Shown one piece after another: positions 36,626 to 45,715 of a DNA stretch of 64,000 nt. The stretch's first letter is position 1. The number at the start of each line of letters is the position of its first letter. The notes beneath the pieces are model-generated. The model was given only the letters and a program-made list of their open reading frames with translations, was not told where the DNA came from and made no database searches. Source of the DNA: Treponema sp. Marseille-Q4130 (GTDB taxonomy: Bacteria; Spirochaetota; Spirochaetia; Treponematales; Treponemataceae); the NCBI RefSeq assembly GCF_014334325.1, contig NZ_JACSET010000012.1, positions 1-64,000 of the forward strand, given 5' to 3'. A program made the translations under genes and the position numbers.

Positions 36626-36660
36626 AAAAAAAAGGACGGCAGCATAAAAATCTACCGTCC
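36626..36660 (-). terminator. Terminator between the small ACGX-like gene and the radical SAM gene
   Basis: On the minus strand a 9-bp stem (36652-36660 with 36634-36642, core GGACGG/CCGTCC) and nine-base loop is followed by eight T (36626-36633). It stands between the peptide-like gene and the radical SAM start at 36619, the usual place for a leaky terminator that keeps enzyme levels below peptide levels in RiPP operons. Confidence 0.75.
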
Positions 36661-36679
36661 GCTATAATCTCCAAACGGA

Positions 36680-36835
36680 TTACTTTCCGCCTGCTCCGCA
36701 CGCAGAACCGCATGCGGCTCCCTTGTCGGTTCGGGCGAGGATGATTTTTTTATGCGCGTATATGTAGCGCTCTATCTTTTGAAACAATAGCGTCGACTTT
36801 CCCGAAAACATCGGTCCCGTAATCAGCTCAACCAT
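36680..36835 (-). CDS. Chimeric small ORF: thymidine kinase N-terminus joined to an ACGX-type Cys-Gly tail
   Basis: A 51-residue frame. Residues 1-38 match the N-terminus of thymidine kinase, with the P-loop GPMFSGKST and the following helix, but the enzyme (about 190 residues) breaks off there. Residues 39-51 are GAACGSACGAGGK, a run of A-C-G repeats. The tail matches the idea of an ACGX-repeat peptide that the downstream radical SAM protein would modify. The simplest reading is a deletion that fused the 5' end of tdk to the 3' end of a peptide precursor gene. The ATG at 36835 has GGGGTG nearby. Whether the chimera is made or modified is unknown. Confidence 0.6.
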   Translation of the reverse strand: MVELITGPMFSGKSTLLFQKIERYIYAHKKIILARTDKGAACGSACGAGGK

Positions 36836-36922
36836 AACACCCCGCTTGCGCGCTACTGTAACGCAAAAACGGAAGCGTGACAATGAGAAAATTAATTTTA
36901 ATACGGAACGATCAACTGCGAT

Positions 36923-37825
36923 TCAAAATCGTACGCTCGATTTTTCTTGCTTTTTTGCGGATTTTATTGCGCGCCGGGATATTTCCACGGCAGCTTTACC
37001 CTTTGCACCGAGCAGTAAAGTACAGCGTATAAAAATCATATCAAAAATAACCAGCTGCAAAAGTCTTGATACCATAGCATCCGTATAATACGGCAATGTA
37101 TTAGTTGCGCTGTATAAAGTGATATTGGAAACTTTTGTAAGCGAGGACAGGGAATAACTTGTTATCCCGACAACTGCAGCATTGTTAATTTTAGCATTCT
37201 TTGAACATTCAAGCACTTCACGGCTTTCCCCCGTATGGGAGATCACGACAACAACATCCCGTGCCGTTAAATGCGATGCGCGAATAATGGCAAGATGGGA
37301 ATTCTCTTCGTAAATCGTCGGTAAGCCCAAACGCATAAATTTATGATGTGCGTCCATTGCGATACTGCTTGAACCGCCGGAACCGTAAAACAAAATATGC
37401 TCCGCTTTCAGAAAAAGGCGGGCAACTTTTTCTATCTCCGAATCTTTAACGAAATCGTACAAAGTTTCGATAGCTTTAACGGCAGAAACGATAACTTTCT
37501 TTTTTATCGTTTGTACCGTGTCGGCTTCGCCTATCTCCGAATAACCGTCTTCGATTTTTAAAGCCTTAGGTATCGTATTATTTTTTACAACGCTGGAATC
37601 TTTTAATACGTCTATTTGAAAAGCTTTAAACGACTTATATCCTATCTTTTTTATAAAACGTATGACGGCGGTTTCGCTGACGCAAAGTTTTTCTGCAATA
37701 GTTTTTAAAGTCAGCTGAGAAACTTGCTGCGGATCCGCAAGATAATATGAGGCGATTTTTTTCTGGACTTCAGACAAACGGTTTTGCTGGAGCGTTATAT
37801 CGGTTAAAACGGATCGATCACTCAC
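36923..37825 (-). CDS. MurR/RpiR family transcriptional regulator
   Basis: A 300-residue regulator: N-terminal RpiR helix-turn-helix (IASYYLADPQQVSQLTLKTI, LCVSETAVIRFIKKIGYKSF) and a C-terminal SIS domain (FYGSGGSSSIAMDAHHKFMR, VVVISHTGESREVLE) that binds a phosphosugar. Last gene of the operon whose other members lie at 37881-42725, 55 bp after the kinase, so it probably regulates its own operon in response to an acid-sugar phosphate. Confidence 0.92.
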   Translation of the reverse strand: MSDRSVLTDITLQQNRLSEVQKKIASYYLADPQQVSQLTLKTIAEKLCVSETAVIRFIKKIGYKSFKAFQIDVLKDSSVVKNNTIPKALKIEDGYSEIGEADTVQTIKKKVIVSAVKAIETLYDFVKDSEIEKVARLFLKAEHILFYGSGGSSSIAMDAHHKFMRLGLPTIYEENSHLAIIRASHLTARDVVVVISHTGESREVLECSKNAKINNAAVVGITSYSLSSLTKVSNITLYSATNTLPYYTDAMVSRLLQLVIFDMIFIRCTLLLGAKGKAAVEISRRAIKSAKKQEKSSVRF

Positions 37826-37880
37826 AAAAATTTATATTCCTTTTGAGCAGTCAAGTAAGTATAGACGCAGTATATCGTTT

Positions 37881-39323
37881 TTATAAGAGTTTTTCGCATG
37901 CTTCCTTTAAAGTATCAAGGGTGCCGACATTACCCGGAAATATGACATACGGAATACCCGGGAATTTAGCTTCCCTGCCCAACTGCCACACCGGAATGCC
38001 CGGACAAAGCTGCCCCATAACGGTTGCACGCCGAACGCCGAGCGCTTTTGTTCCTATATCGCTGGATGTAATGCCGCCTTTCGCGATAATAAAAGCCGGT
38101 TCAACATTCAAGTGCGATACGATACTTTGCAGCGCATAAGAAATTTCGACGGAACGTTGCAGAGCGGCTTCTTTTGTATCGCCTGCTACGGTTAAAAGTT
38201 TGCGATTGGTAAATACAACCGCCGTTTTCCCTTCCCGTATAAGCCGTTCGGCTTCCTTCGTTACGCGTTCGATTTCCTTTTCCAACAATCCTTTTTGCAA
38301 AACAAGGTCGGAATCGAAAGGAATCGCCGTAACGGTTCCGGTATCAAGCAGCGCATTAAGCTGTTCCGTCGTTTTTTTTGTATGCGATCCGATAATAACC
38401 AAACCGCCCGAAGCGGTTTTCTTTACATTCATTTCCTCGCAGGTCAATAAGGAACGCTCCGAAATACCCCCCATTTCTTTAACCAATGCAGCCGCCGAAC
38501 GGAAAATAAATTTTTTACCCTTAGCCGATACACGATAAAGGGCAATACAAAAAACTTTTACATCCGTCGCATCGATCGCATTAACGATCACTTTTTGAAA
38601 ATCGTGCACGCTCATCAACTGCGATTCTATTTTGTCAAAATTATGCGCGCGCAAATCTTCCAATGTAATTGAAACCGTATCGCCCGCTTTACATCGCCCC
38701 GAAGTTTTTTCTTCGATGTAATCGCGCAAATCGGAAGAAGTATAACCGAATGTTTTATCGGAAGCGAATTCCGTCTTTCCGGCAGGAATCAACGTATCGC
38801 CGTATTGCACATAATGTATGTTATCGACCGTAAAACGTCCGCCCTCTTTGAAAAAGAAACACAATATCTCCCCGTCGAATTTTTGCCCGGTATGCCGTTC
38901 AATAGTATTGCGTAAGGTCTCCGTTTCCAAAGGGTAATGCCCGCGCAAAGTGGAATCGCTTCGGCTTATAAGGAGGAAGTCTTTTTTCGTCTTTTCCGAT
39001 ACGGAAAGAATCGTCTCGGCGATACTGCGATGCAAGCGCTCCGTCTCATCGGCAGACAGACTGCGCGAATTGGTAAGGATATAAAACAAATTATTCGATT
39101 CGGCAAAACCCGCTTCAATACTCTCTGTATCCCAACGTGTGTATACCGAAACATCGTGTACGGTTTGCACTCCCGTAGGGTCATCGTCAAGCACTATTAT
39201 TTTTTGATGATTCTTTTCCAGTTCTTTCCGCAAAAGAGAATCGATTCCGTCTTTAACGGGTGCCGCTATATTTTTCGAAATTTCCGCAAAAGAAATTTCC
39301 GATACGTCTGTATTACGATTCAT
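37881..39323 (-). CDS. Four-carbon acid sugar kinase family protein
   Basis: A 480-residue member of the former DUF1537 family, which phosphorylates oxidised four-carbon acids such as 3-oxo-tetronate or erythronate/threonate. Seen: the N-terminal KIIVLDDDPTGVQTVHDV, SRSDSTLRGHYPLE, and the C-terminal nucleotide-binding FIIAKGGITSSDIGTKALGV and KFPGIPYVIFPGNVGT. Length fits the family. It overlaps the cyclase gene upstream by 4 bp. With the GarR-like dehydrogenase of the same operon it forms the oxidation-phosphorylation pair of known tetronate pathways; the exact substrate is inferred only. Confidence 0.88.
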   Translation of the reverse strand: MNRNTDVSEISFAEISKNIAAPVKDGIDSLLRKELEKNHQKIIVLDDDPTGVQTVHDVSVYTRWDTESIEAGFAESNNLFYILTNSRSLSADETERLHRSIAETILSVSEKTKKDFLLISRSDSTLRGHYPLETETLRNTIERHTGQKFDGEILCFFFKEGGRFTVDNIHYVQYGDTLIPAGKTEFASDKTFGYTSSDLRDYIEEKTSGRCKAGDTVSITLEDLRAHNFDKIESQLMSVHDFQKVIVNAIDATDVKVFCIALYRVSAKGKKFIFRSAAALVKEMGGISERSLLTCEEMNVKKTASGGLVIIGSHTKKTTEQLNALLDTGTVTAIPFDSDLVLQKGLLEKEIERVTKEAERLIREGKTAVVFTNRKLLTVAGDTKEAALQRSVEISYALQSIVSHLNVEPAFIIAKGGITSSDIGTKALGVRRATVMGQLCPGIPVWQLGREAKFPGIPYVIFPGNVGTLDTLKEACEKLL

Positions 39324-40009
39324 TCGGTTTTCTCCGTACCGTCTTCAAATGCTATAACCGTTACGGGAGCGCTGTCGCTCCCTTTAACAAACAAGGGCAA
39401 TGCGATTACTTTACCGATATCGCGTTTATACACTTTTTCCAGATTCAATTCTTCAATAACGGTTATATATCGATCATGAAAACTCCCCATAAGATATCGG
39501 TGAGCAAGAATACCGTCTTCCAAATGCGGATAGGATGTAACGCTTATCCAATCGATACCGATGCATTTTATATTACGGAATTCGTCCATAAAATATTTAC
39601 ACAAAGAAGCGGATAAGCCCGGTCCTCTGCTTGAATATACGTTCGGATCGGAACTCCGTTTAAGCGCAAAACCCGAACGTATACACAGCAAATCGCATTT
39701 TTTTATTTCACTCTCAAACGGAGCTATCATTTCTTTTGTTAATAATTGTTCCGCATCCAAAGGTATATCGAGGATCAGCGGTTTATTAAAAATAAAGAAA
39801 TCTACAGGCAGTTCCGCGATAGAAAGTCCTTTGTCAAAGAAATGCTTCGGAGCGTCCATATGCGTTCCGAAATGATTGAATATTTCTATCACGGAAGTGT
39901 TGCACACATCTCCGTTCTCTATCCTCGCAAACGGTTTTATCCGCATCGTCGGAGCATTGGGGAAAGGCGGGTCATCTTCCGAAAGGATATGAGACAGCAA
40001 ATGTACCAT
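39320..40009 (-). CDS. Cyclase family metal-dependent hydrolase
   Basis: A 229-residue member of the cyclase/kynurenine-formamidase-like family (PF04199). The metal site motif is HFGTHMDAPKHF near residue 45, the hallmark H-x-G-T-H-x-D-x-P-x-H pattern. Family members hydrolyse amides, lactones or cyclic substrates. In this operon an acid-sugar lactonase or amidase step is plausible but unproven. It starts 4 bp after the hydrolase stop and overlaps the kinase start. Confidence 0.85.
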   Translation of the reverse strand: MVHLLSHILSEDDPPFPNAPTMRIKPFARIENGDVCNTSVIEIFNHFGTHMDAPKHFFDKGLSIAELPVDFFIFNKPLILDIPLDAEQLLTKEMIAPFESEIKKCDLLCIRSGFALKRSSDPNVYSSRGPGLSASLCKYFMDEFRNIKCIGIDWISVTSYPHLEDGILAHRYLMGSFHDRYITVIEELNLEKVYKRDIGKVIALPLFVKGSDSAPVTVIAFEDGTEKTE

Positions 40010-40012
40010 AGA

Positions 40013-41821
40013 TTAAAACCTTCCTATAACCTGTCCTGCAGCTTGGAACCATAAAATCAAAAGAGTTCCGACAAACGAACCCAAATAAATTCTCCGCGTT
40101 TTCCGATACAGCAGTATGAGAACAAGATTAATGATGATGAATTGAGGGATCATAACATTAAGCATCATCATCCACCTTCCGGCATACGCTCCAAATCCCA
40201 ACACGTCAAGTCCGGGACCGATCTGCATATAATCCGGAACAAAATGAATAAGCCACAAGAGCATCAAGCCGCCGACCGAAGCAATAACGTTAAACAGCCA
40301 CCACAGCAAAATCGTTTTCTTTTCGCTCTGATACTCTTTCAATTTATTTTGCCCGAAAAGGAATATACCGTTGTTTACGAAAAAGAACATAAAGACGGGA
40401 ACAAAATAAACAAAGACATATCCGATTCTTCTCACGTCAAATGCCTTCATAAAAGGCCAAAGACATCTGAGTTCGGTATTGAAAAAGAAACCGCATACAA
40501 TCGTAAGAACATACATCGCTCCTACAAGAATCAAAGCTGCGAGAATATTCTTTGCGATGTCGCGAATACAAAACACCGTACTTTCCGAACAGGCGTATTC
40601 CATTCGACAAGCGAGCGTCTTTTCTTTATTCTTTTTATTAAGAAACAGCCATAAGACATACATCGCGATCGAAATCAGCGCGCTGAAGAACATCCAGTTT
40701 GTAATACCGTTTGTCATTTCCATTCTGGCGAAAGGAAAGCGTAAAATGGTTTTCGTTCCGGGGCCGCCGTGTTTGGCAAAGAACGGATAACAAAATACCG
40801 TTAAAGCTATGTTTATAAACGCCGCGATCCACCAAAAACTCATCTTTTGCGAATACGCGCTTACCTGCTTCGGACGCGTAATTGAAGCAAAAAATGAACT
40901 TGCAAGCAAAATATCCGTAAGCGGAAAAAGCAGCGATAACGTAATCAGCAGCATAATAAAACCGAGGACTTCTTTAATGTAATAGGTTTGCTTTGAGGAA
41001 TCAAAAAAATAAGGATTATCGGATTTTTGAAGCGCTTTGTGAAACCATTCGCATACGGCCGCATTTGCTTTTCTATTTACCATAACGCCCAGATGCGTAC
41101 CTTTAACAAGTTCGATCCTGCGAGCCGATCCGTCTGAAAAATCACCGTACGTCGTATTCCATTCAATACGCCCGTTTCCGGGAAATCCGAAAGCTTCCAA
41201 GCGCTTGGGATGAGTGACGAGGTCTTTTACCGGCCACGTTTTTTCCCGGTAACCGCCTATTTCCTCGTAAAGACCTTGTACCATCATATAGTTATGCAGT
41301 CCGGGATTCCCGCCGGAAGAACTCAAACCTACGATCGCTTTATGATCCGGATTCCAATTTCCCAAAGCAATCGAGTTCATCCCGCCGGTTGAATGACCGA
41401 ATATACCGATATTTTCTTTGTCGACAAACGATAATGTTTTTAAATATATATAACCGTTATTTGCACCGCTTTTCGTTTTATCGTTTACTTCTCCTTGAGA
41501 ATAACCGTGTCCGAGCTGATCGATCGATAAAACGACAAAGCCTCTTTTTGCCAGCTCCAACATACCGAAGGTACTCGGTGCTTCTTTATCGCTTTGATAG
41601 CCGTGCAAAGCCAAAATACCCGGCAAAGGATTTTTTTCATCGGCAAATTTCGGACGATACAACTTTGCAGTCATCACCTTTTGTTCTTGCGTCATAATTT
41701 TAAGATAGGAAACATCGATCTTTCCCCAATCGGTATCGATCATTTTCGATAAAAATCCTAAAAACAAAACACAAAGGATCGATACCGTTATCCAAATCCA
41801 ATTCCGCTTTTTCTGAGACAT
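40013..41821 (-). CDS. Membrane-bound alpha/beta hydrolase with polytopic C-terminus
   Basis: A 602-residue protein in two parts. After one N-terminal membrane segment (about residues 8-25) comes an alpha/beta-hydrolase domain (about 35-265) with the oxyanion region GILALHGYQSD, the nucleophile elbow IGIFGHSTGGMNS (Ser) and a late His in ELVKGTHLGVMV. Residues about 285-600 form some eight membrane helices. By topology the catalytic domain would face the periplasm. Such a soluble-hydrolase/multispanning fusion is unusual for a sugar-acid operon; it could cleave an ester or lactone during uptake. The membrane half could also transport the product. No family name is claimed for it. Confidence 0.75.
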   Translation of the reverse strand: MSQKKRNWIWITVSILCVLFLGFLSKMIDTDWGKIDVSYLKIMTQEQKVMTAKLYRPKFADEKNPLPGILALHGYQSDKEAPSTFGMLELAKRGFVVLSIDQLGHGYSQGEVNDKTKSGANNGYIYLKTLSFVDKENIGIFGHSTGGMNSIALGNWNPDHKAIVGLSSSGGNPGLHNYMMVQGLYEEIGGYREKTWPVKDLVTHPKRLEAFGFPGNGRIEWNTTYGDFSDGSARRIELVKGTHLGVMVNRKANAAVCEWFHKALQKSDNPYFFDSSKQTYYIKEVLGFIMLLITLSLLFPLTDILLASSFFASITRPKQVSAYSQKMSFWWIAAFINIALTVFCYPFFAKHGGPGTKTILRFPFARMEMTNGITNWMFFSALISIAMYVLWLFLNKKNKEKTLACRMEYACSESTVFCIRDIAKNILAALILVGAMYVLTIVCGFFFNTELRCLWPFMKAFDVRRIGYVFVYFVPVFMFFFVNNGIFLFGQNKLKEYQSEKKTILLWWLFNVIASVGGLMLLWLIHFVPDYMQIGPGLDVLGFGAYAGRWMMMLNVMIPQFIIINLVLILLYRKTRRIYLGSFVGTLLILWFQAAGQVIGRF

Positions 41822-41834
41822 TCCTTTCCTCCTA

Positions 41835-42725
41835 TTATTTTCCCGTTTTTACTTCTACACAGGATAGTTTTTCATAATATTTTAAAATCGCACTGTGATC
41901 CTCTTTTTGCAGTCCGGCCGCAGACAAAGCGATCATCATTTCGTAAAGCTGTGCCGTCAAAGGCAAAACGGCGCCGCTTTTGTGAGACGTTTTAAGTACG
42001 TTTCCGATATCTTTTTGATTTATATCGATACGTCCGCCGGCTTTAAAATCGCGTGTAAACATTTTTTCCGCTTTTGCTTCCAACACGGCGCTTCCCGCAA
42101 GACCGCCGCGAATCGCTTCGTAAACGATTTTAGGATCTAACGAACAGGAAGCGGCAAGACAAAACGCTTCCGAAACTGCGGCAATATTTAAATTAACAAT
42201 TATTTGATTCGCAAGCTTTACCGTAGAGCCGGCTCCGTTTTCTCCCACCCAAGTGATCTTTTCCGCAAAAGTTTTGAGAATGGGATATATCGTTTCTAAA
42301 ATTTGCTTGTTGCCTCCCGTCATCAAAGTCAGGGTACCGTCAATCGCTTTAGGCTCTCCGCCGCTGACGGGACTGTCAAAAAAATGCACGTTTTTAGATT
42401 GGCAGATTTGTCCGATTTTTTTTGCAGTATCGGGATCGATGGAAGAAAGATCGAAAATAACGGCATCTTTTTTTATGTTTTCCAATAAACCTTCTTTGCC
42501 TAAAACCACTTCTTCCACATGTGCGGACGCAGGCAGCATGGTAAAAACCGTATCGACCGTTTGTCCGATTTCCTTGACGCTTTGAGCCGTCTGCGCACCC
42601 AAGCCCGCCAATTCTTCAAGCGGCTTCGGATTAATGTCGTAGCACAAAACGCTATACCCTTTTTTAAGGATATTGCTTACGATCGGCTTACCCATTATGC
42701 CCAATCCGATAAAACCTATTTTCAT
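41835..42725 (-). CDS. NAD(P)-dependent beta-hydroxyacid dehydrogenase (GarR/LtnD-like)
   Basis: A 296-residue 3-hydroxyisobutyrate/2-hydroxy-3-oxopropionate-reductase family enzyme. Rossmann motif GFIGLGIMGKPI at the start, substrate loop DSPVSGGEPKAIDGTLTLMTGG, catalytic Lys in GSTVKLANQIIVN and RIDINQKDIGNVL near the C-terminus. The ATG at 42725 follows AGGGGTG; the frame is open 8 codons further. First gene of the operon that ends with the RpiR regulator. LtnD-type enzymes of this family oxidise L-threonate or related tetronates, which fits the kinase downstream. Confidence 0.88.
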   Translation of the reverse strand: MKIGFIGLGIMGKPIVSNILKKGYSVLCYDINPKPLEELAGLGAQTAQSVKEIGQTVDTVFTMLPASAHVEEVVLGKEGLLENIKKDAVIFDLSSIDPDTAKKIGQICQSKNVHFFDSPVSGGEPKAIDGTLTLMTGGNKQILETIYPILKTFAEKITWVGENGAGSTVKLANQIIVNLNIAAVSEAFCLAASCSLDPKIVYEAIRGGLAGSAVLEAKAEKMFTRDFKAGGRIDINQKDIGNVLKTSHKSGAVLPLTAQLYEMMIALSAAGLQKEDHSAILKYYEKLSCVEVKTGK

Positions 42726-42766
42726 AACACACCCCTTTAAATATAGCAATATTTTATCTCACTTTT

Positions 42767-42778
42767 AACTAATAAGTT
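42767..42778. promoter_or_regulatory. Possible operator in the divergent rpiB/dehydrogenase region
   Basis: AACT-AATA-AGTT is a short perfect inverted repeat about 40 bp upstream of the dehydrogenase start, in an AT-rich 286-bp divergent region. It may be a site for the RpiR regulator of the operon. Evidence is only symmetry and position. Confidence 0.25.
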
Positions 42779-43011
42779 ATTTTTTAACTGTTTTAGTATA
42801 AGTCCGAAATTTCAATATGTCAAGCAATTTTTTCAGCACATCCCACAGCTTCCCGCATCGCATAAAAACCGCCGCTGAGGACAAACAAAACCGGAATTGA
42901 ATCAATTTTAGGTTTTTTTTGAGAAAACGACTATTTTTAAAATTGGCAATATGGTATTATAGTACCGTACTTCGATATGAAGTTTTAATAATCATTACAA
43001 AAGGGGTGTAT

Positions 43012-43464
43012 ATGAAAATCGGATTCGGAAGCGATCATTCGGGAGTCGCATTAAAACGTATTCTAATGGAACACGTACGCGGTAAAGGATACGAATGCGT
43101 CGATTACGGCGCTGCAGATTCGAATATCCCGGCAAATTATGCCGAGTTCGGCTTAAAGATCGGTGAAGCGATTGCATCACGCGAAGTTGAAAAAGGCGTA
43201 ATGGTGTGCGGATCGGGCGTCGGTATTTCTCTCGCCGCGAACAAAGTTCCGGGAGTGAGGGCTGCGGTGTGCAGCGAACCGTGTACGGCAAAGCTCGCCG
43301 TCGAGCACAGTGACATAAATGCAGTCGCTATGGGCGTATGTATCGTCGGGCAGGAAGAGGCAAAAATGATTGTCGATGCTTTTCTCGACGCCGAGTTTGA
43401 AGGCGGCGTCTACACGGAACGGGTCGATACGCTTTCCGCTATAGAAAGAAAATACGGCAAATAA
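43012..43464 (+). CDS. rpiB: Ribose-5-phosphate isomerase B family protein
   Basis: A 150-residue RpiB/LacAB isomerase, complete, with FGSDHSGVALKR at the start, the catalytic Cys/anion-hole loop GVMVCGSGVGISLAANK, and RAAVCSEPCTAKLAVEHSD. RpiB interconverts ribose-5-phosphate and ribulose-5-phosphate; relatives act on tetrulose or allose phosphates. It is divergent from the acid-sugar operon, so an erythrulose-phosphate isomerase role is possible, beside the housekeeping one. Start at the ATG at 43012 after AAAAGGGGTG. Confidence 0.9.
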   Translation: MKIGFGSDHSGVALKRILMEHVRGKGYECVDYGAADSNIPANYAEFGLKIGEAIASREVEKGVMVCGSGVGISLAANKVPGVRAAVCSEPCTAKLAVEHSDINAVAMGVCIVGQEEAKMIVDAFLDAEFEGGVYTERVDTLSAIERKYGK

Positions 43465-43582
43465 ACGCAACACTTTTAATAGGTCGAAAAATTAACCGGC
43501 TTTTAATATGAGCGGATTTCCTTTCGAAAACCCGCTCGTATACGTCTACGCGTCCATTGTAAGACACGCACCGGTCAGCTCA

Positions 43583-45673
43583 TCACACTTTGAACTTACC
43601 CACTTCCTCAGCCAGCTTTTTGATGCTCGCTTTGTTTTCCTGCGTAATCCGGTTCACTTCCTGCACCGCGTTGTTTATCTGCACCGCTCCCGACGCCATT
43701 TCATTCATGCTGTCCGTAATGATGCGCGTCAGATCGTCGAGCTTCCGCATCTCTCCGGCAACGCTCTCCCCGCCCTTCAGCATCTCTTCCGATCCCGACT
43801 GCACTTCCATCGTCACCGTGCTGATACTCTTTATCGCCGCAAGCACTTCTTTGCTCCCGTTTTCCTGCTCGCGCATCGCTTCCGTCAATCGATCGCTCAT
43901 CGATTTTACCTGCTCCGACAAATTGAAAATCGTATTGAACTTTTCTTCCGCCGTTTTCGACGACGCCGACAGCGTTTCGATTTCTCCGGAGAGCGTTTTC
44001 AGCGTCTCCGTTATCGTCTTGCCCTGCATCGCGGAATCTTCGGCGAGCTTTCGGATCTCATCGGCAACGACCGCAAAACCCTTCCCCGCTTCTCCCGCAT
44101 GCGCCGCTTCGATCGCCGCATTCATCGCAAGCAAGTTCGTCTGACTTGCGATGTGCTGTATGACACTCGAGGCTTCAAGCAAACTCCCCGATTCTTCGGC
44201 GATCTGTTGCGTCACCGCATTGGCGCTGACGACCGTACCTTTGCCGTCAGCCGTCGCATCCGCAAGCGTTTTGATAACGTCATCCGTCTGTTCGAGCGTC
44301 TGTGAAACCGCACCGATGTTCGCGACCATCTCTTCCACCGATGCCGACGACTGGGCGACGCTTGCCGCCTGCGTTTCGATGCTGTTGTTAAGCTGTTTGA
44401 TCGTACGAACGATCTCTTCGATCGTCGCGGCCGTTTCGCTCACGCTCGCCGCCTGTGTCAGCGCCTGCTGCTTTACCCCGTCGATATTCGCGCTGATTTC
44501 ATGTACGGAGCTTGCCGTTTGGGTCATATTCGACGCAAGCTCTTCGCCGATGGCTTCCATCGTGCCGGAGTTCTCTCCTACCGTCTTTATGGAACGACCG
44601 ATTTTCGCGATCGTTTCGTTGAAGTATTCGGCCATATCGGTGATTTCATCGTTGCCGTTGACGGGAAGACGCACGGTAAGGTCGCCTTCGCCCTGTGAAA
44701 TATTCCGCAATGCACCGACGGCGGTTTGAATCGGCTTTATAATAGCGCGCGCAACAAAATAGATAACGACAAACGTAATAACCAAAATAATCGCAGTAAG
44801 CCCCAAGAGCGAAAGGCGCAAGGTGTTTACCGCTCCCAAAAATTCGTTTACGGGAGCGCGGATAATAACCGACCAGTCGGTCGTTTGCATCGTCGCAAAA
44901 GAAGCGATATAGGCTTCGTCTTGGTATGTGTAATAGCCTATTTCACTTTCATCGGTGTTCCAAACGTGCTCCAAAAAAGCGGCGCACGAAGCAAGCTCTT
45001 TATTCGTCTTTGCCTGCTCGATGATATTCGCTTGACTTCTAACCAGCTCGGTATCTTTATCTGCGACAATGACACCGCTGTCGGCCATTATATAGCAATT
45101 ACCCGTTTTACCGACAACGATATCTTTAATTTGTTCGGAAAGCCAAAATCCGTCAATATCCGCACTCAAAACACCGATGACCTGATGATTATTGTCGTAT
45201 ATGGGAACGGCAATAACTTGGATGAGTTTTTGCGTCGTTTTTGAAAAAAGCTGTTCGGAAAGAAACGGTTTTCCGCTCCGTGCCGATTGGAACCACTCCC
45301 GATCGCCGACTTGGGCATTTCCGCCGATACTATGGAGAGTGCCGTCAAACTCGCTGAAATCCAATTCCTGAATGGATGTATTGAATGACGCCTGTTCCCG
45401 CAGCAGTCTGATTTTTTCCGCATTTGAAACGGATGCATCGGTAAACATAGGCATACGCGCTATACCTTCAAGAAATTGCCAAATCGAGGTAATGCGACCG
45501 TCTATTATTCTCGAAACATCGGTTGCCTTGTCGATAAGGTGTATTTCGACTTTTTCGATAACCGCTTTGCGCGATGAAAGTATGGCAAGCAACGACTCGA
45601 TTGCACCCGCAGCTAAAATTAATAATCCGAAAATAAGGATAAGCTTATAACGGAGCGAAAAACGTTTTTTCAA
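43583..45673 (-). CDS. Methyl-accepting chemotaxis protein (MCP 3)
   Basis: A 696-residue chemoreceptor: membrane segment, periplasmic Cache-like sensor, second membrane segment, HAMP, and MCP domain ending [11 protein letters not shown] start with GGAGG ten bases upstream, as in the receptor at 9665. Its signalling half and the membrane-proximal part of the sensor (from about residue 215) are almost the same as in that receptor, down to silent positions and the bases after the stop, whereas the distal sensor is distinct. Different ligands feeding the same signalling module are implied. Confidence 0.95.
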   Translation of the reverse strand: MKKRFSLRYKLILIFGLLILAAGAIESLLAILSSRKAVIEKVEIHLIDKATDVSRIIDGRITSIWQFLEGIARMPMFTDASVSNAEKIRLLREQASFNTSIQELDFSEFDGTLHSIGGNAQVGDREWFQSARSGKPFLSEQLFSKTTQKLIQVIAVPIYDNNHQVIGVLSADIDGFWLSEQIKDIVVGKTGNCYIMADSGVIVADKDTELVRSQANIIEQAKTNKELASCAAFLEHVWNTDESEIGYYTYQDEAYIASFATMQTTDWSVIIRAPVNEFLGAVNTLRLSLLGLTAIILVITFVVIYFVARAIIKPIQTAVGALRNISQGEGDLTVRLPVNGNDEITDMAEYFNETIAKIGRSIKTVGENSGTMEAIGEELASNMTQTASSVHEISANIDGVKQQALTQAASVSETAATIEEIVRTIKQLNNSIETQAASVAQSSASVEEMVANIGAVSQTLEQTDDVIKTLADATADGKGTVVSANAVTQQIAEESGSLLEASSVIQHIASQTNLLAMNAAIEAAHAGEAGKGFAVVADEIRKLAEDSAMQGKTITETLKTLSGEIETLSASSKTAEEKFNTIFNLSEQVKSMSDRLTEAMREQENGSKEVLAAIKSISTVTMEVQSGSEEMLKGGESVAGEMRKLDDLTRIITDSMNEMASGAVQINNAVQEVNRITQENKASIKKLAEEVGKFKV

Positions 45674-45715
45674 AGTAGAGCCTCCTATAAAAACTTCTTA
45701 TATTGCACACCACAA

